Notes: a model not told the origin generated them from the sequence alone. Numbered from the stretch's first letter, positions 7,413-17,238 are shown. The stretch: 24,365 nt of DNA from Actinobacillus sp. (GCA_020026075.1 JAHHQZ010000028.1:1-24365), one strand, 5' to 3'. A program made the numbers and translations.

Positions 7413-7449
7413 AAAAAACCCCCTGCTTTCTAAAAAACAAGGGGTTTTC
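7413..7449 (-). terminator. Intrinsic terminator of the rpoBC operon
   Basis: Reverse-strand stem AAAACCCCTTG (7438-7448) / CAGGGGGTTTT (7415-7425) with one mismatch and a 12-nt loop, followed by TTTTTT (7413-7418). It starts 13 bp after the rpoC stop. Confidence 0.88.
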
Positions 7450-7461
7450 GTTTAGCAAGGC

Positions 7462-10400
7462 TTAGTCAGCAATATTTTTGTTTAACAATTTCGCTAAATC
7501 AGCCGTTGCCTCGTCAGCAACGCTAATGATTTCAGCCTCTTCCACTACTGGGCTTTGGCGAATAGCATTATCAATTTCCGCATTGACCACTTCACGGTCT
7601 AAGCGTTTATTTTTGTGATACGCAAAACCAGTACCCGCTGGAATTAAGCGACCAACGATAACGTTTTCTTTAAGACCACGTAATTCATCACGTTTACCCG
7701 CAACTGCCGCTTCGGTAAGCACACGTGTGGTTTCTTGGAATGATGCCGCAGAAATAAAGGATTCTGTTGCCAATGATGCTTTGGTAATACCGAGTAATTC
7801 ACGTTGGAACTCAACTGGTGGTTTACCTTCGGCGATACGTTGGCGGTTAACGATTTTCACACGAGCCACTTCTTCTTGTGCCCCTTCGAGGAACTCTGAA
7901 TCGTAAGCGTTGGTGATCGTGCATTTACGTAGCATTTGGCGTACGATAACTTCAATATGTTTATCGTTAATTTTTACCCCTTGTAAGCGATAAACTTCTT
8001 GTACTTCGTTGACGATATATTCAGTTACTGCGTGTACACCACGTAAACGTAAGATGTCGTGTGGCATTTCCGCACCATCGGAGATCAAGTCGCCTTTTTC
8101 TACCATTTCGCCTTCAAATACGTTGAGCTGACGCCATTTTGGAATCATTTCTTCGTAAGTTTCGCCTTCGACTGGGGTGATGAGTAAGCGACGTTTACCT
8201 TTGGTTTCTTTACCGAATGACACGATACCTGAGATTTCTGCCAAAATTGCAGGTTCTTTCGGTTTGCGTGCTTCAAATAAGTCGGCAACACGCGGCAAAC
8301 CACCAGTAATATCTTTGGTTCCCACGGACTCTTGTGGAATACGTGCTAAGGATTCACCCACAGATACTTGTGCACCGTCATCTAAGGTTACAATGGCTTT
8401 ACCTGGTAAGAAGTACTGTGCTGGTATGTCTGTACCTGGAATTAAGATGTCGTTACCTTGTGCATCAACTAATTTGATTGCTGGGCGTAAATCTTTACCC
8501 GCTGTGGTACGTTCACCCACATCTTGAACCACGATTGAAGATAAACCTGTTAAGTCATCCGTTTGACGAGTAACAGTTAAACCATCAATGATGTCCACGA
8601 ATTTCGCAAAACCACTTACTTCAGTGATAACTGGCATTGTATGTGGATCCCAGTTTGCAACTACTTCACCAGCGTCAACTTCAGCACCTTCGCCTTTGTT
8701 CAAAATCGCACCATAAGGTAATTTATAGTGTTCTTTCGTACGACCAAACGTATCCATAACTGTTAATTCAGTATTACGAGAGGTGAGTACAAGTTTGCCA
8801 TCTTTGTTGGTTACAAATTTCGCACCTGTTAAATGTAACGTACCAGTATTTTTCACTTGAACGCTAGATTCTTTCGCTGCCGCAGATGCCGCACCACCAA
8901 TGTGGAATGTACGCATTGTTAACTGTGTACCTGGTTCACCGATAGATTGTGCAGCAATAACACCAACCGCTTCACCTTGATTGATTAAGTGACCACGTGC
9001 TAAGTCACGACCGTAACATTTCGCACAAACACCAAAATCAGTTTCACAAGTTACAACAGAGCGTACTTTGATGCTATCTACAGAGTTTTCATCAATAACA
9101 TCACAAAGTTTTTCATCCACTAATGTATTACGTGGAATAAGCACTTCGTTTGTACCTGGTTTTAATACATCTTCTGCAACCACACGACCTAATACGCGAT
9201 CACGCAATGGTTCTTTAACATCACCACCTTCGATTAATGGCATCATCACGATACCTTCGTGCGTACCACAGTCTTCTTCGATAATGACAAGATCTTGTGC
9301 CACGTCAACTAAACGACGAGTTAAGTAACCTGAGTTCGCTGTTTTAAGTGCCGTATCTGCCAAACCTTTACGTGCACCGTGAGTAGAAATAAAGTACTGA
9401 AGTACGTTTAGCCCTTCACGGAAGTTTGCGGTAATCGGAGTTTCGATGATTGAGCCATCTGGACGAGCCATCAAACCACGCATACCCGCAAGCTGACGAA
9501 TCTGTGTGGCACTACCACGCGCCCCAGAATCTGCCATCATAAAGATGCTGTTGAAAGAGGCTTGTTTTTCTGGCTGACCTTCCTTGTTGATAACTTCTTC
9601 TGTGGAAAGGTTTTCCATCATCGCTTTACCAACACGTTCATTTGCGGTTGACCAAATATCGATCACTTTATTGTAACGTTCACCTGCGGTTACCAAACCT
9701 GATTGGAACTGCTCTTGAATTTCAGCAACCAAAGCTTCTGCTTCAGCGATAATTTCATATTTCTTCGCTGGAATTTCCATATCGTCAATACCAACAGAAG
9801 AACCTGAACGTGCCGCATACGCAAAACCAGTGTACATAATGTGATCTGCAAACATTACACTATCTTTCATACCAAGACGACGGTAACTTGCATTGATCAA
9901 GCGTGAAATCGCTTTTTTCGTTAATGGCTGATTAAACAATTCAAACGGCATACCTTTTGGTGCGATCATCCATAAAATGGCACGACCAATGGTGGTATCC
10001 ACTAAATGCGTGTGTGGTTCATATTCATTGGCATCGTTTTTGATCCATTCAGTAATACGAACTTTCACACGTGCATGTAGATCTGCTTTACCTGTTGCGT
10101 ATGCTTTTTCTGCTTCACGTGGATCTTGCAATACCATTCCTTCACCTTTGGCATTGATTTTCTCACGTGTCATATAGTAAAGCCCTAATACCACGTCTTG
10201 TGACGGCACAATAATCGGCTCACCGTTCGCTGGTGATAAAATATTGTTGGTTGACATCATCAAGGCACGTGCTTCAAGTTGTGCTTCAAGGGTCAATGGT
10301 ACGTGTACCGCCATTTGGTCACCATCGAAGTCCGCATTGAACGCCGCACATACGAGTGGGTGTAACTGAATCGCTTTACCTTCAATTAGAATCGGTTCGA

Positions 10401-11712
10401 ATGCTTGAATACCCAAACGGTGCAATGTCGGCGCACGGTTGAGCATAATTGGGTGTTCGCGAATAACTTCCGCTAAAATATCCCAAACAATCGCATCTTC
10501 ACGTTCAACCATTTTCTTCGCAGCTTTAATGGTTGATGCATAACCACGACTTTCTAATTTTGCATAAATAAATGGACGGAATAATTCCAACGCCATTTTT
10601 TTCGGCAAACCACATTGATGTAAACGTAGGTATGGACCAACGGTAATTACAGAACGACCAGAATAGTCAACACGTTTACCAAGAAGGTTTTGACGGAAAC
10701 GACCTTGTTTACCTTTGATCATATCAGCCAAAGATTTTAATGGACGACGGTTAGAACCTGTAATAGCACGACCACGACGACCATTATCTAATAACGCATC
10801 CACAGATTCTTGCAACATACGTTTTTCGTTACGTACGATAATGTCAGGTGCGATAAGATCCAATAAACGTTTTAAACGGTTATTACGGTTGATCACTCGG
10901 CGATACAAATCGTTTAAGTCAGATGTTGCAAAACGTCCGCCATCAAGTGGCACCAATGGACGTAAATCTGGTGGTAATACTGGTAATACGGTTAGCACCA
11001 TCCATTCTGGTTTATTGCCAGAATGAATAAAGGATTCAATGAGTTTTAAACGTTTTGTGATTTTTTTACGTTTGGTTTCAGAGTTAGTTTCTTGTAATTC
11101 TTCACGTAATTTTTCACATTCTAGCTCTAAATCCAATCCTCGTAACAAATCTTGAATGGCTTCCGCCCCCATTTTGGCTTCAAATTCATCACCAAAACGT
11201 TCTTCTGCTTCAAAATATTGTTCTTCGGTTAATAACTGACCTTTTTCTAAGTCTGTCATACCCGCTTCTGTTACGATAAAAGATTCAAAATATAAAACAC
11301 GTTCAATATCACGCAATGGCATATCTAACAATAAACCAATACGGGACGGTAATGATTTCAAGAACCAAATATGTGCTACAGGTGAAGCTAACTCAATATG
11401 CCCCATACGTTCACGACGTACTTTTGATTGCGTAACTTCAACGCCACATTTTTCACAAATAACACCACGATGTTTTAAACGTTTATATTTGCCACATAAA
11501 CATTCGTAATCTTTTACTGGCCCAAAAATACGCGCACAGAAAAGACCATCACGTTCTGGTTTGAACGTACGGTAGTTAATGGTTTCAGGTTTTTTTACTT
11601 CACCATATGACCATGAACGGATCATATCTGGCGAGGCCAAACCGATTTTAATCACATCAAAATCTTCGCTAGTTTTTGACTGTGTTTTTAATAGCTTTGC
11701 TAAGTCTTTCAC
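7462..11712 (-). CDS. rpoC: DNA-directed RNA polymerase subunit beta'
   Basis: Largest subunit of core RNA polymerase, carrying the catalytic magnesium. It is 1416 aa (E. coli 1407). The N-terminal zinc ribbon has cysteines at 71, 73, 86 and 89 (CLCGKYK...CEKCG). The absolutely conserved NADFDGDQM near residue 460 holds the metal-binding aspartates. The second zinc site (CETDFGVCAKCYGRD) and bridge-helix/trigger-loop sequences (GVIAAQSIGEPGTQLTMRTF) are intact, and there is no frameshift. The start codon is GTG (11710-11712), with a GGAG ribosome-binding site 8 nt upstream that lies inside a small hairpin. It is co-transcribed with rpoB across a 71-bp gap and ends at an intrinsic terminator. 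Confidence 0.98.
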   Translation of the reverse strand: MKDLAKLLKTQSKTSEDFDVIKIGLASPDMIRSWSYGEVKKPETINYRTFKPERDGLFCARIFGPVKDYECLCGKYKRLKHRGVICEKCGVEVTQSKVRRERMGHIELASPVAHIWFLKSLPSRIGLLLDMPLRDIERVLYFESFIVTEAGMTDLEKGQLLTEEQYFEAEERFGDEFEAKMGAEAIQDLLRGLDLELECEKLREELQETNSETKRKKITKRLKLIESFIHSGNKPEWMVLTVLPVLPPDLRPLVPLDGGRFATSDLNDLYRRVINRNNRLKRLLDLIAPDIIVRNEKRMLQESVDALLDNGRRGRAITGSNRRPLKSLADMIKGKQGRFRQNLLGKRVDYSGRSVITVGPYLRLHQCGLPKKMALELFRPFIYAKLESRGYASTIKAAKKMVEREDAIVWDILAEVIREHPIMLNRAPTLHRLGIQAFEPILIEGKAIQLHPLVCAAFNADFDGDQMAVHVPLTLEAQLEARALMMSTNNILSPANGEPIIVPSQDVVLGLYYMTREKINAKGEGMVLQDPREAEKAYATGKADLHARVKVRITEWIKNDANEYEPHTHLVDTTIGRAILWMIAPKGMPFELFNQPLTKKAISRLINASYRRLGMKDSVMFADHIMYTGFAYAARSGSSVGIDDMEIPAKKYEIIAEAEALVAEIQEQFQSGLVTAGERYNKVIDIWSTANERVGKAMMENLSTEEVINKEGQPEKQASFNSIFMMADSGARGSATQIRQLAGMRGLMARPDGSIIETPITANFREGLNVLQYFISTHGARKGLADTALKTANSGYLTRRLVDVAQDLVIIEEDCGTHEGIVMMPLIEGGDVKEPLRDRVLGRVVAEDVLKPGTNEVLIPRNTLVDEKLCDVIDENSVDSIKVRSVVTCETDFGVCAKCYGRDLARGHLINQGEAVGVIAAQSIGEPGTQLTMRTFHIGGAASAAAKESSVQVKNTGTLHLTGAKFVTNKDGKLVLTSRNTELTVMDTFGRTKEHYKLPYGAILNKGEGAEVDAGEVVANWDPHTMPVITEVSGFAKFVDIIDGLTVTRQTDDLTGLSSIVVQDVGERTTAGKDLRPAIKLVDAQGNDILIPGTDIPAQYFLPGKAIVTLDDGAQVSVGESLARIPQESVGTKDITGGLPRVADLFEARKPKEPAILAEISGIVSFGKETKGKRRLLITPVEGETYEEMIPKWRQLNVFEGEMVEKGDLISDGAEMPHDILRLRGVHAVTEYIVNEVQEVYRLQGVKINDKHIEVIVRQMLRKCTITNAYDSEFLEGAQEEVARVKIVNRQRIAEGKPPVEFQRELLGITKASLATESFISAASFQETTRVLTEAAVAGKRDELRGLKENVIVGRLIPAGTGFAYHKNKRLDREVVNAEIDNAIRQSPVVEEAEIISVADEATADLAKLLNKNIAD

Positions 11713-11720
11713 TTATCTTG

Positions 11721-11732
11721 CTCCTATCGGAG
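11721..11732 (-). promoter_or_regulatory. Hairpin holding the rpoC ribosome-binding site
   Basis: On the mRNA CTCC-GATA-GGAG forms a 4-bp stem with a tetraloop, and the GGAG strand (11721-11724) is the Shine-Dalgarno of rpoC. This could tune initiation from the GTG start. The stem is short, so the effect is uncertain. Confidence 0.4.
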
Positions 11733-11743
11733 TTAAACTTATT

Positions 11744-11768
11744 CAAGTGTGGCATTACGCCACACTTG
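11744..11768 (-). promoter_or_regulatory. Perfect 10-bp hairpin between rpoB and rpoC
   Basis: CAAGTGTGGC (11744-11753) pairs with GCCACACTTG (11759-11768) around a 5-nt loop. No T run follows on either strand, so it is not a terminator. An mRNA-processing or stability element is possible. Confidence 0.6.
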
Positions 11769-11783
11769 GGCTAAAACGTGTTA

Positions 11784-14700
11784 TTACGCGTTGTCTTCTT
11801 CTAAGTCGATATTGATACCGAGTGAGCGAATTTCTTTCATAATTACATTGAAAGATTCCGGCGTACCTGGATCCATTTGTTGTGAACCTGCCACAATGTT
11901 TTTATACATTTTGGTTCGACCGTTCACGTCATCGGATTTCACGGTTAACATTTCTTGTAGGGTGTAGGCAGCACCGTATGCTTCTAATGCCCAAACTTCC
12001 ATTTCACCGAAACGCTGACCACCGAATTGTGCTTTACCACCCAATGGTTGTTGGGTAACCAAGCTATAAGAACCCGTAGAACGTGCGTGCATTTTGTCAT
12101 CAACTAAGTGGTTCAATTTGAGCATATACATATAACCTACGGTTACTGGACGCTCAAATTTTTCACCTGTACGACCATCGTAAAGCGTAATTTGACCAGA
12201 GGTTGGTAAGTCACCTAATTCAAGCAATGCTTTGATTTCTTTCTCATCTGCACCATCAAATACAGGGGTCGCAACTGGCAAACCTTTACGTAGATTTTGT
12301 GCTAGACGCATCACTTCGTCATCAGTAAAGGTGTTCAAATCAACTTTTTGTTCACAAGCACCAAGATCGTAAGCTTTTTGCATATAAGCACGTAATTTCT
12401 CAACGCCTTGTTTTTGCTTGATCATTGCATTGATCTTATCGCCAATACCTTTCGCCGCTAAACCTAAATGGGTTTCAAGAATCTGACCAATATTCATACG
12501 AGATGGTACGCCCAATGGGTTCAATACGATATCCACTGGCTGACCATTTTCATCGTATGGCATATCTTCAACTGGGTTGATTTTTGAGATAACCCCTTTG
12601 TTACCGTGACGACCCGCCATTTTATCACCCGGTTGGATGCGGCGTTTTACTGCAAGGTAAACTTTAACAACTTTCAGAACACCTGGTGCTAAATCATCAC
12701 CTTGAATGATTTTGTTACGTGCAACGGCAAGTTTTTCATTAAAGTCTTTTTGCAATTCTTCGTACTGTTCCGCAAGCTGTTCAAGCTGAGTTTGTTTTTC
12801 TTCATCAGACAAGGTTTGCTCTAACCATTGCTGACGACTTAACCCTGCTAAAGCTTTTTCGGTTAGGCCGGAATTTACCAATAAATTTTTAACACGTGCA
12901 AAGAGACCTGCTTCTAAGATCTCTAACTCTTCCATAAGATCTTTTTTCGCTTCTTTAAGCTGCATTTCTTCGATCTCAAGGGCACGTTTATCTTTTTCAA
13001 CGCCATCACGTGTAAAGACTTGTACGTCAATAACGGTACCAGTCACGCTGTTTGGCACACGCAATGAAGAATCTTTCACATCAGAGGCTTTTTCGCCGAA
13101 GATGGCACGTAATAATTTTTCTTCTGGTGTTAGCTGCGTTTCACCTTTTGGCGTCACTTTACCCACAAGAATATCACCGCCTTTCACTTCAGCACCGATG
13201 TAAACAATACCAGATTCATCCAATTTGCTTAATGCTGCTTCACCCACATTTGGGATATCTGCGGTGATTTCTTCAGCACCAAGTTTGGTATCACGAGCCA
13301 CGCAAGAAAGTTCTTGAATGTGAATTGTAGTGAAACGATCTTCTTGAACCACACGTTCAGACACTAACATTGAGTCTTCAAAGTTATAACCATTCCAAGG
13401 CATAAACGCTACGCGCATATTTTGACCAAGTGCTAATTCACCTAAGTCTGTTGATGGACCATCGGCTAGAATTTCACCACGTTCAACAGGCTCACCTAGT
13501 TTCACGCAAGGAATTTGGTTAATACAGGTATTTTGGTTAGAGCGTGTGTATTTGATTAAATTGTAAATATCAATACCCGCTTCACCTGCAACGGTTTCAT
13601 CTTCGTTTACTTTCACAACGATACGTGAGGCATCAACAGATTGAATAGTACCACCACGTTTTGCAACAATCGCAACACCAGAGTCGAGAGCTACTGGTTT
13701 TTCCATACCAGTACCGACTAATGGTTTATCTGCACGCAATGTTGGAACAGCCTGACGTTGCATGTTTGCACCCATTAAGGCACGGTTCGCATCATCGTGT
13801 TCTAGGAATGGAATCAATGCTGCGGCAACGGACACGACTTGTTGTGTGGAAACGTCCATATACTGAATATCTTCTGGGCGATATAAACCAGATTCACCTT
13901 TTTCACCACGTGCGGTAACAAAGGCATCAGTAAAGCGGAAATCGTCATCGAGGTTTGAGTTTGCCTGTGCGATAACGTATTTACCTTCTTCAATAGCAGA
14001 TAAATATTCAATTTCTTCGGTTACTTGACCATCAACAACTTTACGATAAGGTGTTTCTAAGAAACCATAATCGTTTGTACGAGCGTATACGGAAAGTGAG
14101 TTAATCAAACCGATGTTTGGACCTTCAGGGGTTTCGATTGGACACACACGACCGTAGTGGGTTGCGTGTACATCTCGAACTTCAAAACCAGCACGTTCAC
14201 GGGTCAAACCACCTGGACCAAGTGCAGAAATACGACGTTTGTGTGTCACTTCTGACAATGGGTTGTTTTGATCCATAAATTGTGAAAGCTGTGAAGAACC
14301 AAAGAATTCTTTTACGGCAGCGGAAATTGGTTTTGCGTTAATTAAATCTTGTGGCGTTACAGAATCAAGATCGCCTAAAGATAAGCGTTCTTTTACCGCA
14401 CGTTCAACACGCACTAAACCGATACGGAATTGGTTTTCAGCCATTTCGCCCACAGAACGAATACGGCGGTTACCCAAGTGATCGATATCATCCACTTCAC
14501 CATTACCATTACGGATAGCGATGAGTTTTTTCATTACAAGAACGATATCTTCTTTACTTAATACGCCGCTACCTGTTTCACCTTCAATGCCAAGAGAGCG
14601 ATTGAACTTCATTCGACCCACTGCTGATAAATCATAACGATCTGGTGAGAAGAATAGGTTTTCAAATAAGGTTTCTGCCGCTTCTTTTGTTGGCGGTTCA

Positions 14701-15821
14701 CCTGGACGCATCATACGATAAATTTCAACCAATGCACTTAAACGATCGTAAGATGGATCAATGCGTAAAGTATCTGAAATATACGCACCCGCATCTAAAT
14801 CATTCGTGAATAAGGTTTCAATGTGTTTGTAGCCTGCTTGACTTAATTCCGCTAAATTTTCCAGCGTAAGCTCTTGGTTCGCAGCACAGATCACTTCACC
14901 AGTATCTGTATTGATATATTCTTTCGCTGCTACTTTTCCAACAATATATTCTGGCGGTACTTCAACTTCCGTAATGTTATCTTTGCTTAACGCTTTGATG
15001 TTGCGAGCAGTAATGCGGCGACCACGTTCAACATAAACCTTGCCATTAGCTTCAATATCAAAAGATGCAGTTTCACCACGTAAGCGTTCTGGAACTAATT
15101 TCATCATCAATTTATTGCCTTCGATGATGTAGTCCACTTTCTCAAAGAACATATTGAGAATTTCTTCAGTGGTAAAACCTAATGCACGGAGAATAATAGT
15201 CGCAGGTAATTTACGACGACGGTCAATACGCGCAAATAAGTTATCTTTTGGATCAAACTCGAAGTCTAACCAAGAGCCACGGTATGGGATTACACGGGCG
15301 TTAAATAATACTTTACCTGATGAGTGTGTTTTACCACGATCACTATCAAAGAATACGCCAGGGCTACGATGTAATTGTGAAACAACCACACGCTCGGTAC
15401 CATTGATAACAAAAGTACCGTTATCCGTCATTAACGGGATTTCTCCCATATATACTTCTTGTTCTTTAATATCTTTAACGACGGCACCTGGTGCGGCATC
15501 ACGATCATAACTTACTAGACGAAGCTTAACGCGTAATGGTGCAGAATACGTTGTACCACGAATTTGACATTCACGAACATCAAATACTGGTTGACCTAAT
15601 TGATAGCTAACATATTGAAGTTCTGTATAATTATTATTGCTTGCAATAGGAAATACAGAACGGAATGCTGCTTCTAGACCTTGTTGACCTTCAGGATCTC
15701 TTCGAATAAATTTTTCGAAGGAATCAAGCTGAATAGTTAATAAATAAGGGACGTGTAAAACTTGTGGACGTTTACCAAAGTTTTTACGAATACGTTTTTT
15801 CTCGGTATATGAGTAAACCAT
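11784..15821 (-). CDS. rpoB: DNA-directed RNA polymerase subunit beta
   Basis: Second-largest core RNA polymerase subunit, forming much of the catalytic cleft and the rifampicin pocket. From the chosen ATG it is 1345 aa (E. coli 1342) and begins MVYSYTEKKRIRKNFGKRPQ, as in other gammaproteobacteria. The frame is open for 18 more codons upstream, but AGGAACCC sits 5 nt before the inner ATG and the extra residues are not family-like. The rifampicin region (GSSQLSQFMDQNNPLSE, THKRRISALGPGGLTRER) shows wild-type residues at the D516, H526 and S531 equivalents, predicting susceptibility. The conserved ends (EDSMLVSERV, DKMAGRHGNKGV, GGKAQFGGQRFGEMEVWALEA) are intact. One copy of the dispersed AGGCCGGAAT motif lies within a variable stretch near residue 985. 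Confidence 0.98.
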   Translation of the reverse strand: MVYSYTEKKRIRKNFGKRPQVLHVPYLLTIQLDSFEKFIRRDPEGQQGLEAAFRSVFPIASNNNYTELQYVSYQLGQPVFDVRECQIRGTTYSAPLRVKLRLVSYDRDAAPGAVVKDIKEQEVYMGEIPLMTDNGTFVINGTERVVVSQLHRSPGVFFDSDRGKTHSSGKVLFNARVIPYRGSWLDFEFDPKDNLFARIDRRRKLPATIILRALGFTTEEILNMFFEKVDYIIEGNKLMMKLVPERLRGETASFDIEANGKVYVERGRRITARNIKALSKDNITEVEVPPEYIVGKVAAKEYINTDTGEVICAANQELTLENLAELSQAGYKHIETLFTNDLDAGAYISDTLRIDPSYDRLSALVEIYRMMRPGEPPTKEAAETLFENLFFSPDRYDLSAVGRMKFNRSLGIEGETGSGVLSKEDIVLVMKKLIAIRNGNGEVDDIDHLGNRRIRSVGEMAENQFRIGLVRVERAVKERLSLGDLDSVTPQDLINAKPISAAVKEFFGSSQLSQFMDQNNPLSEVTHKRRISALGPGGLTRERAGFEVRDVHATHYGRVCPIETPEGPNIGLINSLSVYARTNDYGFLETPYRKVVDGQVTEEIEYLSAIEEGKYVIAQANSNLDDDFRFTDAFVTARGEKGESGLYRPEDIQYMDVSTQQVVSVAAALIPFLEHDDANRALMGANMQRQAVPTLRADKPLVGTGMEKPVALDSGVAIVAKRGGTIQSVDASRIVVKVNEDETVAGEAGIDIYNLIKYTRSNQNTCINQIPCVKLGEPVERGEILADGPSTDLGELALGQNMRVAFMPWNGYNFEDSMLVSERVVQEDRFTTIHIQELSCVARDTKLGAEEITADIPNVGEAALSKLDESGIVYIGAEVKGGDILVGKVTPKGETQLTPEEKLLRAIFGEKASDVKDSSLRVPNSVTGTVIDVQVFTRDGVEKDKRALEIEEMQLKEAKKDLMEELEILEAGLFARVKNLLVNSGLTEKALAGLSRQQWLEQTLSDEEKQTQLEQLAEQYEELQKDFNEKLAVARNKIIQGDDLAPGVLKVVKVYLAVKRRIQPGDKMAGRHGNKGVISKINPVEDMPYDENGQPVDIVLNPLGVPSRMNIGQILETHLGLAAKGIGDKINAMIKQKQGVEKLRAYMQKAYDLGACEQKVDLNTFTDDEVMRLAQNLRKGLPVATPVFDGADEKEIKALLELGDLPTSGQITLYDGRTGEKFERPVTVGYMYMLKLNHLVDDKMHARSTGSYSLVTQQPLGGKAQFGGQRFGEMEVWALEAYGAAYTLQEMLTVKSDDVNGRTKMYKNIVAGSQQMDPGTPESFNVIMKEIRSLGINIDLEEDNA
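12863..12876 (+). repeat. Dispersed motif copy TTAGGCCGGAATTT inside rpoB
   Basis: The only clear copy within a coding region. It is antisense to rpoB and encodes NSGLT in VNSGLTEKALAG, part of a poorly conserved lineage-specific stretch. There is no hairpin partner, so a terminator function is excluded here. Confidence 0.6.
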
Positions 15822-16095
15822 AGGGTTCCTCTGCTTATTGTTCAGTGACCCAACTACCAATTTAATTAGTAGCAATGATTGCCGTTAAAATGACCGCACT
15901 CTGAACCTTACTTCTCTAGTGGGTGGACTCTTAAATTTCATTATTTATTCAATAGCAAAATTATAAAATTTAAGGAAAACAGGAAAAATAACGGTAAATC
16001 TAACCTGCTTTGAACAGTGTTTTTGAATAGCACAAAATGGCTGATGGTTAAACCACCAGCCATTCGGCCTAAAACAAGGCGTAGTTCAAATAAAA
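15822..16095 (-). promoter_or_regulatory. rplL-rpoB leader region
   Basis: A 274-bp gap without a gene. It holds the attenuator-like hairpin (described separately), a TATAAT box at 15960-15965 on the reverse strand with no convincing -35, a near-palindrome CTACCAATTTAATTAGTAG at 15854-15872, and GCAATGATTGC right beside it. At 15891-15899 the reverse strand reads GAGTGCGGT, one base from the Haemophilus uptake-signal core. Co-transcription with rplJL plus attenuation is the expected arrangement. Confidence 0.5.
16036..16064 (-). terminator. Attenuator-like hairpin between rplL and rpoB
   Basis: Reverse-strand stem AATGGCTGGTGG (16053-16064) / CCATCAGCCATT (16036-16047), one mismatch, followed only by the weak U tract TTTTGTGC. 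This fits the partial terminator known at this place in E. coli, which lowers rpoBC expression relative to L7/L12. Confidence 0.75.
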
Positions 16096-16461
16096 TTATT
16101 TGATTTCTACTTTAGCGCCTGCTTCTTCTAAAGCTTTTTGTAATTCTTCAGCTTCAGGTTTAGAGATACCTTCTTTTAAGGTAGCTGGTGCAGATTCAAC
16201 TAAGTCTTTAGCTTCTTTTAAGCCTAAACCAGTTGCAGCACGTACTGCTTTGATAGTTGCAACTTTGTTTGAACCTGCTGCTGCAAGGATTACATCAAAC
16301 TCAGTTTTTTCTTCTACAGCTTCAGCTGGACCTGCAACTGCAACAGCAGCAGCGGCAGCAGAAACACCAAATTTTTCTTCCATCGCTGCAATTAATTCAA
16401 CGATTTCGGTTACAGATTTTGAAGCGATTGCTTCAATGATTTGTTCATTAGTTAAAGACAT
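16096..16461 (-). CDS. rplL: Ribosomal protein L7/L12 (bL12)
   Basis: Stalk protein of the large subunit that recruits translational GTPases; binds as dimers to L10. From the chosen ATG it is 121 aa, equal to E. coli. It begins MSLTNEQIIEAIASKSVTEI, then an Ala/Val-rich hinge, and the C-terminal domain with KTEFDVILAAAG and GLGLKEAKDLVESAP. The frame is open three codons further up, but AGGAA lies 9 nt before the inner ATG and the family starts at MSLT. It follows rplJ by 54 bp in the same operon. Confidence 0.97.
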   Translation of the reverse strand: MSLTNEQIIEAIASKSVTEIVELIAAMEEKFGVSAAAAAVAVAGPAEAVEEKTEFDVILAAAGSNKVATIKAVRAATGLGLKEAKDLVESAPATLKEGISKPEAEELQKALEEAGAKVEIK

Positions 16462-16515
16462 AACAATCAATTCCTAAGTAAATAAATTTAATTCATTAAA
16501 GAAGATAAGCACCAA

Positions 16516-17007
16516 TTAAGCTGCTTCTTCCATTTTGTCGCGTAATGCCGCCAAAGTGCGAACAAGTTTACCTGCCGCAGCTTCTTTCATAGTTGCCATT
16601 AGACGTGCAATTGCTTCATCGTAAGTTGGTAATGTTGCTAAGAATTCAACATCACGAACTTCACCTTCAAAGGCTGCACCTTTAATTTCAAACTTACCGT
16701 TTGCTTTTGCAAAATCTTTGAACAAGCGTGCAGCTGCACCTGGATGTTCATTAGAAAAAGCGATAAGTGTTGGACCTACGAACGTATCAGTTAAACATTC
16801 AAACTCAGTGCCAGCTACCGCACGACGTAATAAAGTATTACGAACGATACGCATAGTAACACCAGCTTCACGAGCACTTTTACGTAATTCAGTCATTTTA
16901 TCTACTGTAACACCACGAGAGTCTGCGATAACAGCAGAAAGGGCACCTTTGGCTGCTTCATTTACTTCTGCAACAATTGCTTGTTTGTCTTGAAGATTTA
17001 ATGCCAT
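16516..17007 (-). CDS. rplJ: Ribosomal protein L10 (uL10)
   Basis: Base of the ribosomal stalk, binding 23S rRNA and L7/L12 dimers. It is 163 aa (E. coli 165). The start MALNLQDKQAIVAEVNEAAKG and the ADSRGVTVDKMTELRK segment are family hallmarks, and the C-terminal helix (LVRTLAALRDKMEE) is the L12-binding spine. GGAG lies 10 nt before the ATG. It is the first gene of the rplJ-rplL-rpoB-rpoC unit, behind its own promoter and a long leader. In enterobacteria the L10-L12 complex represses its own translation by binding that leader; the same is likely here. Confidence 0.97.
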   Translation of the reverse strand: MALNLQDKQAIVAEVNEAAKGALSAVIADSRGVTVDKMTELRKSAREAGVTMRIVRNTLLRRAVAGTEFECLTDTFVGPTLIAFSNEHPGAAARLFKDFAKANGKFEIKGAAFEGEVRDVEFLATLPTYDEAIARLMATMKEAAAGKLVRTLAALRDKMEEAA

Positions 17008-17238
17008 TGGCTTTTAGCTCCTGAATACACTCCGATTTCTCGGAATAATAATTCCTAGTAGATTTAACAAATAGTTAAGCACTAGGGCGAATTCGGTGCA
17101 CAGAAGCAAGAAAAATTCTTATTCTGCATCACCATCTACGTAGGATTATTAAGAGTTTCCTCCCCTACGGTCTTGGACGGGGCTTGATTTATATGGTCAA
17201 GCACCAACCAGAAATACTTTGATAAAGTAAAATCAAAG
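17008..17238 (-). promoter_or_regulatory. rplJ (L10) autoregulatory leader
   Basis: A leader of about 230 nt from the predicted start site to rplJ. Features on the mRNA: CCGTCCAAGACCGTAGGGG (17163-17181) followed by CCTACGTAGATGGTG, which resembles the conserved L10-binding fold as I remember it; and a hairpin TCCGA-GAAA-TCGGA (17031-17044) with a GNRA loop just upstream of the ribosome-binding site. The exact fold was not computed. Confidence 0.6.

Noticed and set aside
8177..8527. Open frames opposite rpoC and rpoB (for example 8177-8527, 10715-11026, 15154-15510)
   Set aside because: They exist because the highly biased codons of rpoB/rpoC leave the opposite strand open; no independent signals.
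15822..15875. Longer RpoB start
   Set aside because: The 18 extra residues are not RpoB-like, and a good ribosome-binding site precedes the inner ATG at 15821.
16100..16477. 125-codon open frame opposite rplL
   Set aside because: A mirror of the Ala-rich L7/L12 codons with no ribosome-binding site or recognisable family; a shadow of rplL.
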